Assembly (NCBI RefSeq): GCF_023721835.1
Contig: NZ_JAMKFE010000013.1
Span: 62,001-126,000 of the forward strand
Length of the DNA stretch: 64,000 nucleotides
Source: Caldimonas mangrovi
Lineage (GTDB): Bacteria > Pseudomonadota > Gammaproteobacteria > Burkholderiales > Burkholderiaceae_C
Reading direction: 5' to 3'
Part shown: one piece after another, positions 6,593-17,251 of the stretch
Layout of the letters: each line of letters begins with the position of its first letter
How positions within the stretch are numbered: the first letter of the stretch is position 1
The notes under the pieces: generated by a model
What the model was told of the DNA's origin: nothing
Databases searched by the model: none
The model's input: only the letters and a program-made list of their open reading frames with translations
Program-made: the position numbers and the translations under genes

Positions 6593-8896
6593 ATGGTCAA
6601 ACGTCATGTCGAGGCCCGTGTGGCGCCTTCGCCGGGGCTCGCCGAAGCGCCGGTGCTGGACCGCATGTGTTCGCATTTCGTGCTGACCCTCACGTTGCGG
6701 CACACCGGCCGCTTCAATGTCCGCCGCGACTGGAACAGCCTGCTGTCGCTGACCGGCCGCCACCTGGTCTGGCCGGTGTCGGTGCTGGCACGCGTGCGTG
6801 AGTTCCTCGCGCGCCGCTGCGTCGGCAACGAGCACTGGAAAGGGCACGAGAAGCTGGATGACCCGCCGTTCCTGGAGCGTCACGGCGCCTGGCGCGGGCC
6901 GTACGAAGAAGGCACGCTCTTTTTCTACATCGACGAATACATCAAGGACGCGCCCAAGGACCTGCTCGCGGTGCTCGGCGCCACCTGCGACTGGCTCGGG
7001 CGCAACCTGAAGAAGGAATCGACGCTGGTCGAGAAGAACATCGACGCCTTGGCCGGCCGGCTGCAGCTGAACCCGGCCGAGCGGGCGCTGCTGCTGTACG
7101 GCACGCTGGCGCGCTACCAGCGCGAGCTGCGGGGGCTGCTGGTCGAGTTCAAGGTGGCCAACGCGCAGGAGGCCTATGCCGTGCTGGCCGAGATCGCCGG
7201 CGTGGATGAGAAGGACGTCGGCGAGGCGCTGCGGGCCGGTTCGCGGCTCGAGCGCATCGGCATGGTCGAGAACCTGATCTCCGAGCACAACATCACCGAC
7301 CTGGCCGACCTGATGAAGGTCTCGGAGCAACTGCCGCCGGTGCTGATGCGCGAGTACCGCGACGAAGCCGAGCTGATGGCGGTGTTCACCCGGCCGGCCG
7401 CGCCGAGCGAGCTGACGCTCGAAGACTTCCACTATGTCGGCGAGGACACCCGCATGCTGGTGGCCTTGTTGCGCAACGCCGTGGCGCACAAGGAGCCGGG
7501 CGTCAATATCCTGCTCTACGGCCCGCCGGGCACCGGCAAGACCGAGCTCGCCAAGGTGATGGCGCTGGCTGCCGGGCTGGAGCTGTACGAGGTCGAGTAC
7601 GCAGACCGCGACGGTAACTCGCTGTCCGGCCGTGACCGGTACCGCTCGCTGCAGATCAGCCACGTCTTTTTGAAGGGCAGCCCGAACGTCGCATTGCTGT
7701 TTGACGAGGTCGAGGACGTGTTCCCGCCGATCAGCACCGACACCGCCCAGCTGATGGCGCGGCTCGAGATCGGCGACGGCATGCCGAACGGCTCGGTCAG
7801 CGGCAAGGCCTGGGTCAACCAGATCCTGGAAAGCAACCCGGTGCCGGTGCTCTGGGTCACCAACCGCATCGAGCAGATCGACCCGGCCTTTCGCCGGCGC
7901 TTCCAGTACCACCTGGAGCTGAAGTCGCCCCCGCCGGGCGCGCGCGAGGCGCTGGTCGCCAAGGCCTTGTCCGAGGTGGCGGTGGCGCCGGAGTTCGTCG
8001 CCAAGCTGGCTGCGCGCAAGGCGCTCACGCCGGCCCAGATCCGCACCGCAGTGCGATTCGCCCGACTGGCCGGTGGGGCCGACTCGCCCACGGCCGAGGC
8101 GTTGATCGAACGCCAACTGGGCAATGCCGACAAGGCGCTCGGTACGGCAGGCGGCGAACGCGGGGCGCGGCACGTCGTCACGCACTACGACCTCGGGCTG
8201 GTCAACACCGAGTCGCGCTTCGAGGTGCCGCGCGTGATCGAGGCACTGCGCCGCAAGGGCTTCGGCACGCTGTGCTTCCATGGCCCGCCCGGCACCGGCA
8301 AGACCGCGCTGGCGGAGCACATCGCGCGCGAGTTGCAGCAGCCGCTGATGGTGCGCCAGGCTTCCGACCTGGTCAGCAAGTACGTCGGCGAGACCGAGCA
8401 GAACATGGCACGCATGTTCGAGGAAGCCGAGGCCGAGCAGGCGGTGCTGCTGCTCGACGAGGCCGACAGCTTCCTGCGCAGCCGCCGCATGGCCGAGCGC
8501 AACTACGAGGTCAGCGAGGTCAACGAGATGCTGCAGGGCATGGAGCGCTACAAGGGCGTGTTCATCTGCACGACCAACCTGTTCGAGGAACTCGACGAGG
8601 CCGCGCTGCGACGCTTCACGTTCAAGATCCGCTTCAAGCCGCTGACGCTGGAGCAGCGCGAGCGCATGTTCGTTGCCGAGGCCCTGGAGGGCGACCCCTC
8701 GCGGCTGACCGGCGAACAGCGCGAACGGCTGCGGCAGCTCGACGCGCTGGTGCCGGGCGACTTCGCTGCGGTCAAGCGCCAGGTCGACATCCTGGCGGTG
8801 GCGTTCGAGCCGGACGAATTCCTGTCGCAGCTGGAGGCCGAGCACCGGGTCAAACCCGAGGTGCGGCAAGCGCGCGGAATCGGTTTTCTGCGCTGA
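6593..8896 (+). CDS. Large ATPase with two AAA modules
   Basis: A 767-residue protein. Residues 1 to about 280 are a non-AAA N-terminal region with helical segments and no recognised domain. The first AAA module has Walker A GPPGTGKT at residues 310-317 and Walker B LLFDEVED. The second has Walker A GPPGTGKT at residues 564-571 and Walker B VLLLDEADSF, followed by a sensor-1-like ICTTNLFEELDEAALRRFTF. Both modules look catalytically competent. The arrangement recalls tandem AAA unfoldases or remodelling ATPases, but the substrate is unknown and no protease or adaptor is adjacent. The start is ATG 6593, with GAGGAGG upstream. It probably has its own promoter in 6401-6592. Confidence 0.8.
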   Translation: MVKRHVEARVAPSPGLAEAPVLDRMCSHFVLTLTLRHTGRFNVRRDWNSLLSLTGRHLVWPVSVLARVREFLARRCVGNEHWKGHEKLDDPPFLERHGAWRGPYEEGTLFFYIDEYIKDAPKDLLAVLGATCDWLGRNLKKESTLVEKNIDALAGRLQLNPAERALLLYGTLARYQRELRGLLVEFKVANAQEAYAVLAEIAGVDEKDVGEALRAGSRLERIGMVENLISEHNITDLADLMKVSEQLPPVLMREYRDEAELMAVFTRPAAPSELTLEDFHYVGEDTRMLVALLRNAVAHKEPGVNILLYGPPGTGKTELAKVMALAAGLELYEVEYADRDGNSLSGRDRYRSLQISHVFLKGSPNVALLFDEVEDVFPPISTDTAQLMARLEIGDGMPNGSVSGKAWVNQILESNPVPVLWVTNRIEQIDPAFRRRFQYHLELKSPPPGAREALVAKALSEVAVAPEFVAKLAARKALTPAQIRTAVRFARLAGGADSPTAEALIERQLGNADKALGTAGGERGARHVVTHYDLGLVNTESRFEVPRVIEALRRKGFGTLCFHGPPGTGKTALAEHIARELQQPLMVRQASDLVSKYVGETEQNMARMFEEAEAEQAVLLLDEADSFLRSRRMAERNYEVSEVNEMLQGMERYKGVFICTTNLFEELDEAALRRFTFKIRFKPLTLEQRERMFVAEALEGDPSRLTGEQRERLRQLDALVPGDFAAVKRQVDILAVAFEPDEFLSQLEAEHRVKPEVRQARGIGFLR

Positions 8897-8908
8897 GACC
8901 GACCGGCC

Positions 8909-9301
8909 TCAGAGTTGCTCCCACGGCAGTCCGTCGAAGCGCCAGCCGTTCACCGTGTTGCGGTGAAAACGGGCGTCGAGGTCACCCTCGAAGCCGTGCA
9001 ACACGTTGATCACCTCGGTGAAGCCGGCCGCCTCGAGGGTTTCACCGGCGGGGAGGGTGCGCTTGCCGGAGCGGCACAGCAGCAGCACCGGGCGGCCGGT
9101 CGAGCCTGCTTCGCGCAACACCTGCTGGGCGAAGCGATCGGGCGCCGGCTGCATGTCGGGGTATTCGTACCAGGCGATGTGCACCACCCCCGGAGGGTGG
9201 CCGACGTACATGTATTCGATCTCCATGCGCACGTCGACGAACAGCGCCTCGGGGTTCGCCTGCAGGTAGTCCCAGGCCTGTTTCGGGGTGAGGTGTTTCA
9301 T
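8909..9301 (-). CDS. Single-domain rhodanese-like sulfurtransferase
   Basis: A 130-residue cytoplasmic protein with one rhodanese domain. It has FVDVRMEIEYMYVGHPPGVVHI near the N terminus and an active-site loop LLLCRSGKRT whose Cys would carry the persulfide. The CRSGKRT loop of six residues plus Cys is the sulfurtransferase type rather than the longer phosphatase (Cdc25) type. It converges tail-to-tail with the AAA ATPase gene, with only 12 bases between the stops. The sulfur acceptor is unknown. Confidence 0.85.
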   Translation of the reverse strand: MKHLTPKQAWDYLQANPEALFVDVRMEIEYMYVGHPPGVVHIAWYEYPDMQPAPDRFAQQVLREAGSTGRPVLLLCRSGKRTLPAGETLEAAGFTEVINVLHGFEGDLDARFHRNTVNGWRFDGLPWEQL

Positions 9302-9405
9302 AGGAGTGCCCGATTGTCATGCACTCGCCGGCGGCAGGGCAGGGGCCAAACCATGGAAAAGGTCGCATCCGGGGCCGGATTTGACGCGCTGCCTACAATG
9401 CCGGG

Positions 9406-10455
9406 ATGAACGCCCGACCCTATACCCGCGCCACCGAGCTGCCCGAAATCCTCAAGCGACGCATCGTTGTGCTCGACGGTGCGATGGGCACGATGATCCA
9501 GCGCTACAAGCTGGGCGAGGCCGACTACCGCGGCACCCGTTTCGTCGACCATAGCCGGGACCTGAAGGGCAACAACGAACTGCTGCAGTTCACCCGTCCC
9601 GACGTGATCCGCGAGATCCACGAGGGATACCTGGCGGCGGGCGCAGACATCATCGAAACCAACACCTTCGGCGCCACCCGCATTGCGCAGGAAGACTATG
9701 CGCTGCCCGAGGTGGCGCACGAGATGAATGTCGAGGCTGCGCGTATCGCGAAAGCAGCCTGCGAGAAGTTCTCGACGCCGGGCAAGCCGCGCTTCGTCGC
9801 CGGCGCCTTCGGCCCGACGCCGCGCACTGCAAGCATCAGCCCCGACGTCAACGACCCCGCTGCACGCAATGTCGGTTTCGACGAGTTGAAGGCAGCGTAC
9901 TACGAGCAGGCCGAAGGTCTGCTCGTAGGCGGCGCCGACCTGTTCCTCGTCGAGACCATCTTCGACACGCTGAACGCGAAAGCGGCTATCTTCGCCATCG
10001 ACGAGCTGTTCGAGGCCACCGGCGAGCGCCTGCCGGTGATCATTTCCGGAACCGTCACCGACGCCTCCGGCCGCATCCTGTCCGGGCAGACGGTCGGGGC
10101 GTTCTGGAATTCGGTGCGCCACGCACGGCCGATCGCGATCGGGCTCAACTGTGCGCTCGGAGCGGCGTTGATGCGCCCTTACATCGAGGAGTTGTCGAAG
10201 ATTGCCGGCGACACCTACATCAGCTGCTACCCGAACGCGGGCCTGCCGAACCCGATGAGCGACACCGGTTTCGACGAGACGCCGCAGATCACCGGTGGGC
10301 TGATGGAAGACTTCGCGAAAGCCGGCTTCCTCAACATCGTCGGCGGCTGCTGCGGCACGACGCCCGACCACATCGCCGAGATCGCCCGGCGCGTGGGCGG
10401 CTACCAGCCGCGCTGCCGCCACGAATCCCTGTTCACCGGGCTGCTGGCGGCCTGA
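9406..10455 (+). CDS. metH: Methionine synthase, homocysteine-binding module (split MetH, part 1)
   Basis: A 349-residue protein equivalent to the first module of E. coli MetH. It carries the homocysteine S-methyltransferase fold with [13 protein letters not shown] at the start and the zinc ligands in GLNCALGA and the [14 protein letters not shown] motif near the end. It stops precisely where the Hcy module ends, so it lacks the folate, B12 and AdoMet domains, which are encoded at 13729-16476. The two products must associate to make methionine from homocysteine and methyl-tetrahydrofolate. A TACAAT hexamer (9394-9399) lies only six bases before the ATG, so the transcript could be leaderless. 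No riboswitch is visible upstream. Confidence 0.93.
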   Translation: MNARPYTRATELPEILKRRIVVLDGAMGTMIQRYKLGEADYRGTRFVDHSRDLKGNNELLQFTRPDVIREIHEGYLAAGADIIETNTFGATRIAQEDYALPEVAHEMNVEAARIAKAACEKFSTPGKPRFVAGAFGPTPRTASISPDVNDPAARNVGFDELKAAYYEQAEGLLVGGADLFLVETIFDTLNAKAAIFAIDELFEATGERLPVIISGTVTDASGRILSGQTVGAFWNSVRHARPIAIGLNCALGAALMRPYIEELSKIAGDTYISCYPNAGLPNPMSDTGFDETPQITGGLMEDFAKAGFLNIVGGCCGTTPDHIAEIARRVGGYQPRCRHESLFTGLLAA

Positions 10456-10478
10456 CGGCGGCCGGCAGCCGGGGCGGA

Positions 10479-11087
10479 TCAGCGCCCTGCGGGGTGCGCA
10501 ATGAGCAGCTCGACGCGCCGGTTCAGCGCGCGTCCATCGGCGGTCGCGTTGTCCGCGACCGGTTCGCGTTCGCCACGGCCTTGCGCCGTGATGCGCTCGA
10601 AGGCCACGCCGCGCGCGATCAGATAGTCCTTGGTCGCGTTCGCCCGCTCTTCCGAGATGCGCTGGTTGAGTGCTTCCGAGCCGACGCTATCGGTGTGCCC
10701 CAGTATCAGGACCGTCACGTCGGGCCGGCCGGCCAGCGACGCCGTCAAACCGTCGAGGAAGCGGCGGAAATGCTCGTTGAGCGCCGCGCGCCCCGGTTCG
10801 AAGGCAGCATCGCCGGTCACACGGATCAGCACGCGGTTGTCGGTGGTCCGTGCCACTTGCATCGGCGTGCCGCGCGCCACGTCTTCTGCGGTTTGCGAGA
10901 TGACGACCATCTGCGGCGTCCAGGCGAATCCGTCGATGACCGAAACCGGTGGCGGCGCCGGCACGGGAGCTGGAGCCGCAGGGGGCGGTGCGGGAGGCGG
11001 CGGCGGCGCCGGCGTGGCACAGCCGGCGACCAGAGCGCACAGTGCCGCCATCAACGCGGCTCGATGGTGAACGGGAACGGTTTTCAC
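10479..11087 (-). CDS. OmpA-family lipoprotein
   Basis: A 202-residue protein with a lipoprotein signal ending LVAGC, then a long Pro/Ala linker, and a C-terminal OmpA-like peptidoglycan-binding domain. The domain's hallmark is intact: VLILGHTDSVGS, then NQRISEERANATKDYLIARG, and a closing GRALNRRVELLI. These domains bind diaminopimelate in peptidoglycan and tether the outer membrane. It is the last gene of a leftward cluster of three OmpA-like lipoproteins that interrupts the two metH genes. It converges on metH1 with 23 bases between the stops. Confidence 0.88.
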   Translation of the reverse strand: MKTVPVHHRAALMAALCALVAGCATPAPPPPPAPPPAAPAPVPAPPPVSVIDGFAWTPQMVVISQTAEDVARGTPMQVARTTDNRVLIRVTGDAAFEPGRAALNEHFRRFLDGLTASLAGRPDVTVLILGHTDSVGSEALNQRISEERANATKDYLIARGVAFERITAQGRGEREPVADNATADGRALNRRVELLIAHPAGR

Positions 11088-11231
11088 GAGGCTTCTCCTG
11101 TGGGTGGGCGCGCCTGCACGACGGCCACAGCCGCCGCCCTCGGCACATTCGAAGCGACGTAATCTAGCAGCGCATGGTTACATCGGCCTCCCCCCGAGGC
11201 AGAGGGAAGCCATTTCTCGTGAAATGTTCTA

Positions 11232-11759
11232 TCAACGAACCGCGGTGGCGCCCCGTTCCGAGACCAGGATCTCGACCTCCGCGCTGTCTGCCGAGGCGCC
11301 GACCGTCGCGAACCGCTCGCGCGGCACGCCGCGGGCGATGAGGTAGTCGCGGGTGCTTTCGGCACGGTCACGCGCCAACAGCGCGCCGCCGCGCCCGTCC
11401 GACGGCGCGGTGACGTGGATCTCGGCGCCGGTGTTCGGGCGCACGCCGTTCGCCACGCGGTCCAGCACGGCCGCCAGCGGCGCCTTGACCGCCGAGCGCT
11501 TGGGATCGAAGGCGAACTTCAGCGGCACCGCGACGCGATAGCCGTCGCCGGCGGCTTCCACGGTGACCGGCGTACCCGCGAGCTCGCGCGCGAGACGATG
11601 GCGTTGCTGGTCCACCGACGGGCCGCCGGCCCCGGGCGACACCATGCCGCCGCCGGTGCACGCGGCGAGCAAGGCGAGCACCAGCCATGTGCTGCGGCGC
11701 AGCCACGTCGCGGCGGGAAAAACGGGGCCTGAGGCCCGGTGCGTCAGCGTTGTCGTCAT
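11232..11759 (-). CDS. OmpA-like lipoprotein with degenerate peptidoglycan-binding motif
   Basis: About 175 residues from ATG at 11759; a TTG at 11780 overlapping the upstream gene's stop would add seven residues. A lipobox LLAAC ends the signal. The C-terminal part still shows OmpA-domain features (RDRAESTRDYLIARGVPRERF), but the GHTD motif is replaced by VTAPSDGRGG and the C-terminal NRRVE element is changed to AEVEILV. The key Asp/Arg ligands for diaminopimelate therefore appear to be lost. It is similar enough to its two neighbours to suggest ancient duplication followed by divergence. It may no longer bind peptidoglycan. Confidence 0.7.
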   Translation of the reverse strand: MTTTLTHRASGPVFPAATWLRRSTWLVLALLAACTGGGMVSPGAGGPSVDQQRHRLARELAGTPVTVEAAGDGYRVAVPLKFAFDPKRSAVKAPLAAVLDRVANGVRPNTGAEIHVTAPSDGRGGALLARDRAESTRDYLIARGVPRERFATVGASADSAEVEILVSERGATAVR

Positions 11760-11776
11760 CGAAGCGCTGTCCGTGC

Positions 11777-12448
11777 TCAACGGCTCTGCGCGACCGATTC
11801 CGGCTCGGCGACGTAGATTTCAACCCGGCGGTTCTCGGCGCGGCCGGTGTCGGTCTGGTTCGACGCCACCGGCTCGCGGCTGCCACGCCCATCAATGGCG
11901 ATACGCGAGGCCGCGACGCCGCGAGAGACGAGGTAGTCGCGCGTGGCGGCCGCGCGATCGACCGAGAGCGGATTGTTGATCGCGTCGGTACCGGTGTTGT
12001 CCGTGTGACCGACGATGCCGATGGCCGTGGCGGTATGGTCGCGCATGCCCTGCGCGAACTTGTCGAGCACGGTGCCGAGCTGCGGCTTCACGCTGGCACG
12101 GCCGACGTCGAAGCCGGCGTCGCTGGGAATCTGCACCTTGATGCGATTGTCGGCAGTGCGCTCGACGTCGATGCCGGTGCCCTGCGTCGCCTGCTCCATC
12201 TTAGCCTTCTGCTCTTCCATGCGCTTGGACCAGATGTAGCCTCCCAAGGCGCCGACCGCAGCACCGGCTGCCGCGCCGGTCGCGGCGCTCTTGCCCTTGT
12301 TGCCGCCGGCGGTCGCGACGCCGATCAGCGCACCGGCCGCGGCGCCGATGCCGGCACCCTTCGCGGTATTGCTCTGGGTTTCGCTCATGTTCGAGCAACC
12401 GCTGGCCAGCACGGCCACGGCAGCGAGCGTGACGATGGAGTGTTTCAT
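11777..12448 (-). CDS. OmpA-family lipoprotein with glycine-zipper segment (YiaD-like)
   Basis: A 223-residue protein with lipobox LASGC, then a glycine-zipper stretch (AGIGAAAGALIGVATAGG and AAAGAAVGALGGYIW) that can insert in or pack against membrane. A short charged linker and an intact OmpA domain follow: IGIVGHTDNTGTDAINN, VDRAAATRDYLVSRG and GRAENRRVEIYVAEP. It is the first of three OmpA-like genes transcribed leftward. Its stop touches the alternative TTG start of the next gene, suggesting translational coupling. It is probably outer-membrane anchored and peptidoglycan binding. Confidence 0.88.
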   Translation of the reverse strand: MKHSIVTLAAVAVLASGCSNMSETQSNTAKGAGIGAAAGALIGVATAGGNKGKSAATGAAAGAAVGALGGYIWSKRMEEQKAKMEQATQGTGIDVERTADNRIKVQIPSDAGFDVGRASVKPQLGTVLDKFAQGMRDHTATAIGIVGHTDNTGTDAINNPLSVDRAAATRDYLVSRGVAASRIAIDGRGSREPVASNQTDTGRAENRRVEIYVAEPESVAQSR

Positions 12449-12626
12449 GGCAGGCTCCTTTTCTCTTCGTTAGAACTGCGAGGGGGGATTGCAGCCCAAC
12501 CAGCAGCAGGCGGCAAGCCCGCCAGAGTGAAACCTGTAACAGCCGGCGCCGGGCCTCAGCTGGCGGCCGTTGAAAAGATAGTGTGCGCACACATCGATGG
12601 ACCGAGAAAGCCCATGCAGACGCCCG

Positions 12627-13442
12627 TCAGCGCTTGAAGATGTCGTTGAGCAGACCGGGCAGCGTGCCCTTCAGCTCCTGCGGCACCTGCTTGCGCAGCT
12701 CCTGCTGCAAGCGGTTCACTCCCTCCTGCTTCAGGTTCTTCAGGGTGCTATCGAAGCTGCCGTCGCGGAAGATCCCCTGCGGATCCCGGATCAGTCCGAC
12801 CTGGACGGCGCTGCTCAATCCGCGTGCGACCAGGTCGGCGCTGGTGGCAAAGCCCGTCTGCCCCGCATCCACTTCGACGCGCCGGCCGTCGGCGCCTTCC
12901 ATGAAGGTGCCGCCCTCGATCACCCGCGTGTACGTGCCGGCTTCGGTGTCGGCGGTGCGTTCCTCGACATACGCCGTCTCGAAGTCGGTGCCGCGGATGC
13001 CGATGGTCGCCGTCGGCGTCGTCACGCGCACAGCCTCTGGCGCGGCCTTGCCCATCAGGCCGGTCACGAAGCGGAAACTGCCGGTGACGAGCTGCAGCAG
13101 GCTGGCATGGCGCTTGGGCTTGTCCTGCCGGTACTGGTAGCGCGTCACCTGGACCTGGGTCTTCGCCCGCAGCGCCATCAGCGCGCCGTCGGTGAAGCGG
13201 ATCAGCGCCTCGCTGTCTTCGGCGGTGTTGATGCGCTCGCCCTCCGCCAGCGTCTCGCCCTGGCTGGCCGTGCGCCAGCCGCCGGTGCCCAGCACCTGCA
13301 CCGTGCCTTTCATCCGCTCGATGGCGCCGACGTTGCACCAGCCGGCCAGCGGGCAGAGCAGGGCCAACGCGAGCAGCGCGAGACGCGGCAGCCGCAGCGG
13401 CGGCAAGACAGGAAACAACGGAAGCCGGGCGAGGGCGGTCAT
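12627..13442 (-). CDS. Exported FecR-domain protein
   Basis: A 271-residue protein from ATG 13442; the frame opens further upstream at 13502, but the signal peptide ([21 protein letters not shown]) fits the shorter start. The mature N terminus has the FecR pattern [39 protein letters not shown], and later [17 protein letters not shown]. Unlike true FecR anti-sigma regulators there is no cytoplasmic tail or adjacent FecI sigma factor, so it is more likely a periplasmic beta-helical protein of unknown role. It lies upstream of and co-oriented with the OmpA-like genes after 178 bases, and is divergent from metH2. Confidence 0.8.
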   Translation of the reverse strand: MTALARLPLFPVLPPLRLPRLALLALALLCPLAGWCNVGAIERMKGTVQVLGTGGWRTASQGETLAEGERINTAEDSEALIRFTDGALMALRAKTQVQVTRYQYRQDKPKRHASLLQLVTGSFRFVTGLMGKAAPEAVRVTTPTATIGIRGTDFETAYVEERTADTEAGTYTRVIEGGTFMEGADGRRVEVDAGQTGFATSADLVARGLSSAVQVGLIRDPQGIFRDGSFDSTLKNLKQEGVNRLQQELRKQVPQELKGTLPGLLNDIFKR

Positions 13443-13570
13443 CGTGGCGTGCGAAGAGTGGAGGCGCCGCGAGGATAGCGCCGGCGATACGCCTCGATAC
13501 ATTCGTTCTAGGGAGCCGGCCGTGCAAAGTTGTCCCTTCGTCAGGGGACAAGCGCTCCTGCCCGCCTTGG

Positions 13571-13601
13571 TTGCCGCCTGTCAGAGGGGCTGGCGTAGAA
13601 T
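13571..13601 (+). promoter_or_regulatory. Probable promoter of the SAH-riboswitch/metH2 transcript
   Basis: TTGCCG (13571-13576) and TAGAAT (13596-13601) are separated by 19 bases. The predicted start point, about 13608-13609, falls immediately before the first paired base of the riboswitch aptamer at 13611, which supports the call. Confidence 0.5.
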
Positions 13602-13610
13602 CGCCCCTCC

Positions 13611-13699
13611 TCCAAGGAGCGTTGCAGCGCGCCGGTTCCACCCGCCGCGTCAGGCTTGGATTCGAACCGCAACGACGCTCACCCGTGCCACGGGTGAGC
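13611..13699 (+). ncRNA. S-adenosylhomocysteine (SAH) riboswitch upstream of metH2
   Basis: The sequence shows the SAH-riboswitch architecture. P1 pairs TCCAAG (13611-13616) with CTTGGA (13655-13660). A GAGCG-TTGC strand (13617-13625) pairs across a pseudoknot-like closure with GCAA (13669-13672) and CGCTC (13676-13680). The conserved cores AGGAGCG and CAGGCTTGGA are present. The aptamer is followed by a perfect 10-bp hairpin (13677-13686 with 13690-13699) whose 5' arm overlaps the CGCTC aptamer strand, so the two folds are mutually exclusive. In this known family SAH binding turns expression on. Here the hairpin has no U run and lies about 30 bases before the ATG, so the exact expression mechanism is unclear. 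Confidence 0.85.
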
Positions 13700-13728
13700 C
13701 GTGGCCGCCATTTGCTGTCGCACAGGCC

Positions 13729-16476
<2,748 letters not shown>

Positions 16477-16485
16477 GGCGGGCCG

Positions 16486-17109
16486 TCAGCCGGCCTGCCG
16501 CCGGCTGTCCACGTGCGCCGCGATCAGGGCGTTCAGTTCGCGCCGCGTTTGCAGCGCGGGCACGCCCAGCAGCCGCAGCCGCAGCAGCCCGGTCAGGAAC
16601 ACCAGCGTTTCCATCGCAGCCATCTTCGGCGAGATGCCGGTGCGCAGGTCGCCGTTGCGTTGCGCCGCCTGATAGGTACGCTGCAGTTTGGACAGGCATT
16701 CCTCGCTATGCACGACGTAATCAGCGAGATCTTGCTGCATTTCGCCGACGAATTCGCACTTGAAGTTGAGGATTTCCATCGTATGGCGAACACTGGGGTC
16801 GTCGCTGACCGAGTCGGAAAACTGCATCAGGAAGTTGCGGATGCGGTCCAGCGGGGCGGTCGCGGGATCTGACAGCAGTGTGTAATCCATGCGATCAGCC
16901 AGGGGAACCGTCACTTCCTGGCGCATCGCCTTGAACAATTCCTCCTTGTTGGCGAAGTGCCAGTAGATCGCGCCGCGGGTCAGGCCGGCGGCATGGGCAA
17001 TCTGTTCCAGACTCGTGTTGCCGACGCCCTGCTCGTGGAACGTCTTGCGAGCGGCCGCGAGGATGCTGCGGCGGGTCTGCTCGGCTTCTTCCTTGGTGCG
17101 TCGGACCAT
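16486..17109 (-). CDS. TetR-family repressor of RND efflux (AcrR/TtgR type)
   Basis: A 207-residue regulator. The N-terminal helix-turn-helix spans about residues 10-55 (RRSILAAARKTFHEQGVGN, then LEQIAHAAGLTRGAIYWHF, the canonical AcrR-type recognition helix). The remaining helical domain, including RMDYTLLSDPATAPLDRI, is the AcrR-like ligand-binding part (TetR_C_2). It is divergent from the efflux operon, with a 142-base shared region holding a palindrome like the E. coli AcrR box. It is expected to repress the pump and itself until an efflux substrate binds. Confidence 0.9.
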   Translation of the reverse strand: MVRRTKEEAEQTRRSILAAARKTFHEQGVGNTSLEQIAHAAGLTRGAIYWHFANKEELFKAMRQEVTVPLADRMDYTLLSDPATAPLDRIRNFLMQFSDSVSDDPSVRHTMEILNFKCEFVGEMQQDLADYVVHSEECLSKLQRTYQAAQRNGDLRTGISPKMAAMETLVFLTGLLRLRLLGVPALQTRRELNALIAAHVDSRRQAG

Positions 17110-17135
17110 GGGCTCGTCTTAATAGGATCTTCAAA

Positions 17136-17159
17136 CATACATACAGGAATGTATGTATG
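17136..17159. promoter_or_regulatory. TetR/AcrR-type operator
   Basis: CATACATAC and GTATGTATG are exact inverted repeats flanking AGGAAT, giving a 24-base near-palindrome very similar to the AcrR box (TACATACA...TGAATGTATGTA). It overlaps a TATGAT -10-like hexamer (17156-17161) for the efflux operon and lies 27 bases from the repressor's start, so one bound repressor could block both directions. Confidence 0.8.
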
Positions 17160-17251
17160 ATAGCCCGTACCCCCGTTCGTTCCCCGGTCGTTTCATATTT
17201 GTCTACCGTCGTGTGACGGTTTTGTTGTTCCTTTCAGTTCCAGGCACACCC

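Noticed and set aside
13677-13699. The riboswitch-adjacent hairpin considered as an intrinsic terminator
   Set aside because: It has a perfect stem but no U tract. It is listed as part of the riboswitch expression platform instead.
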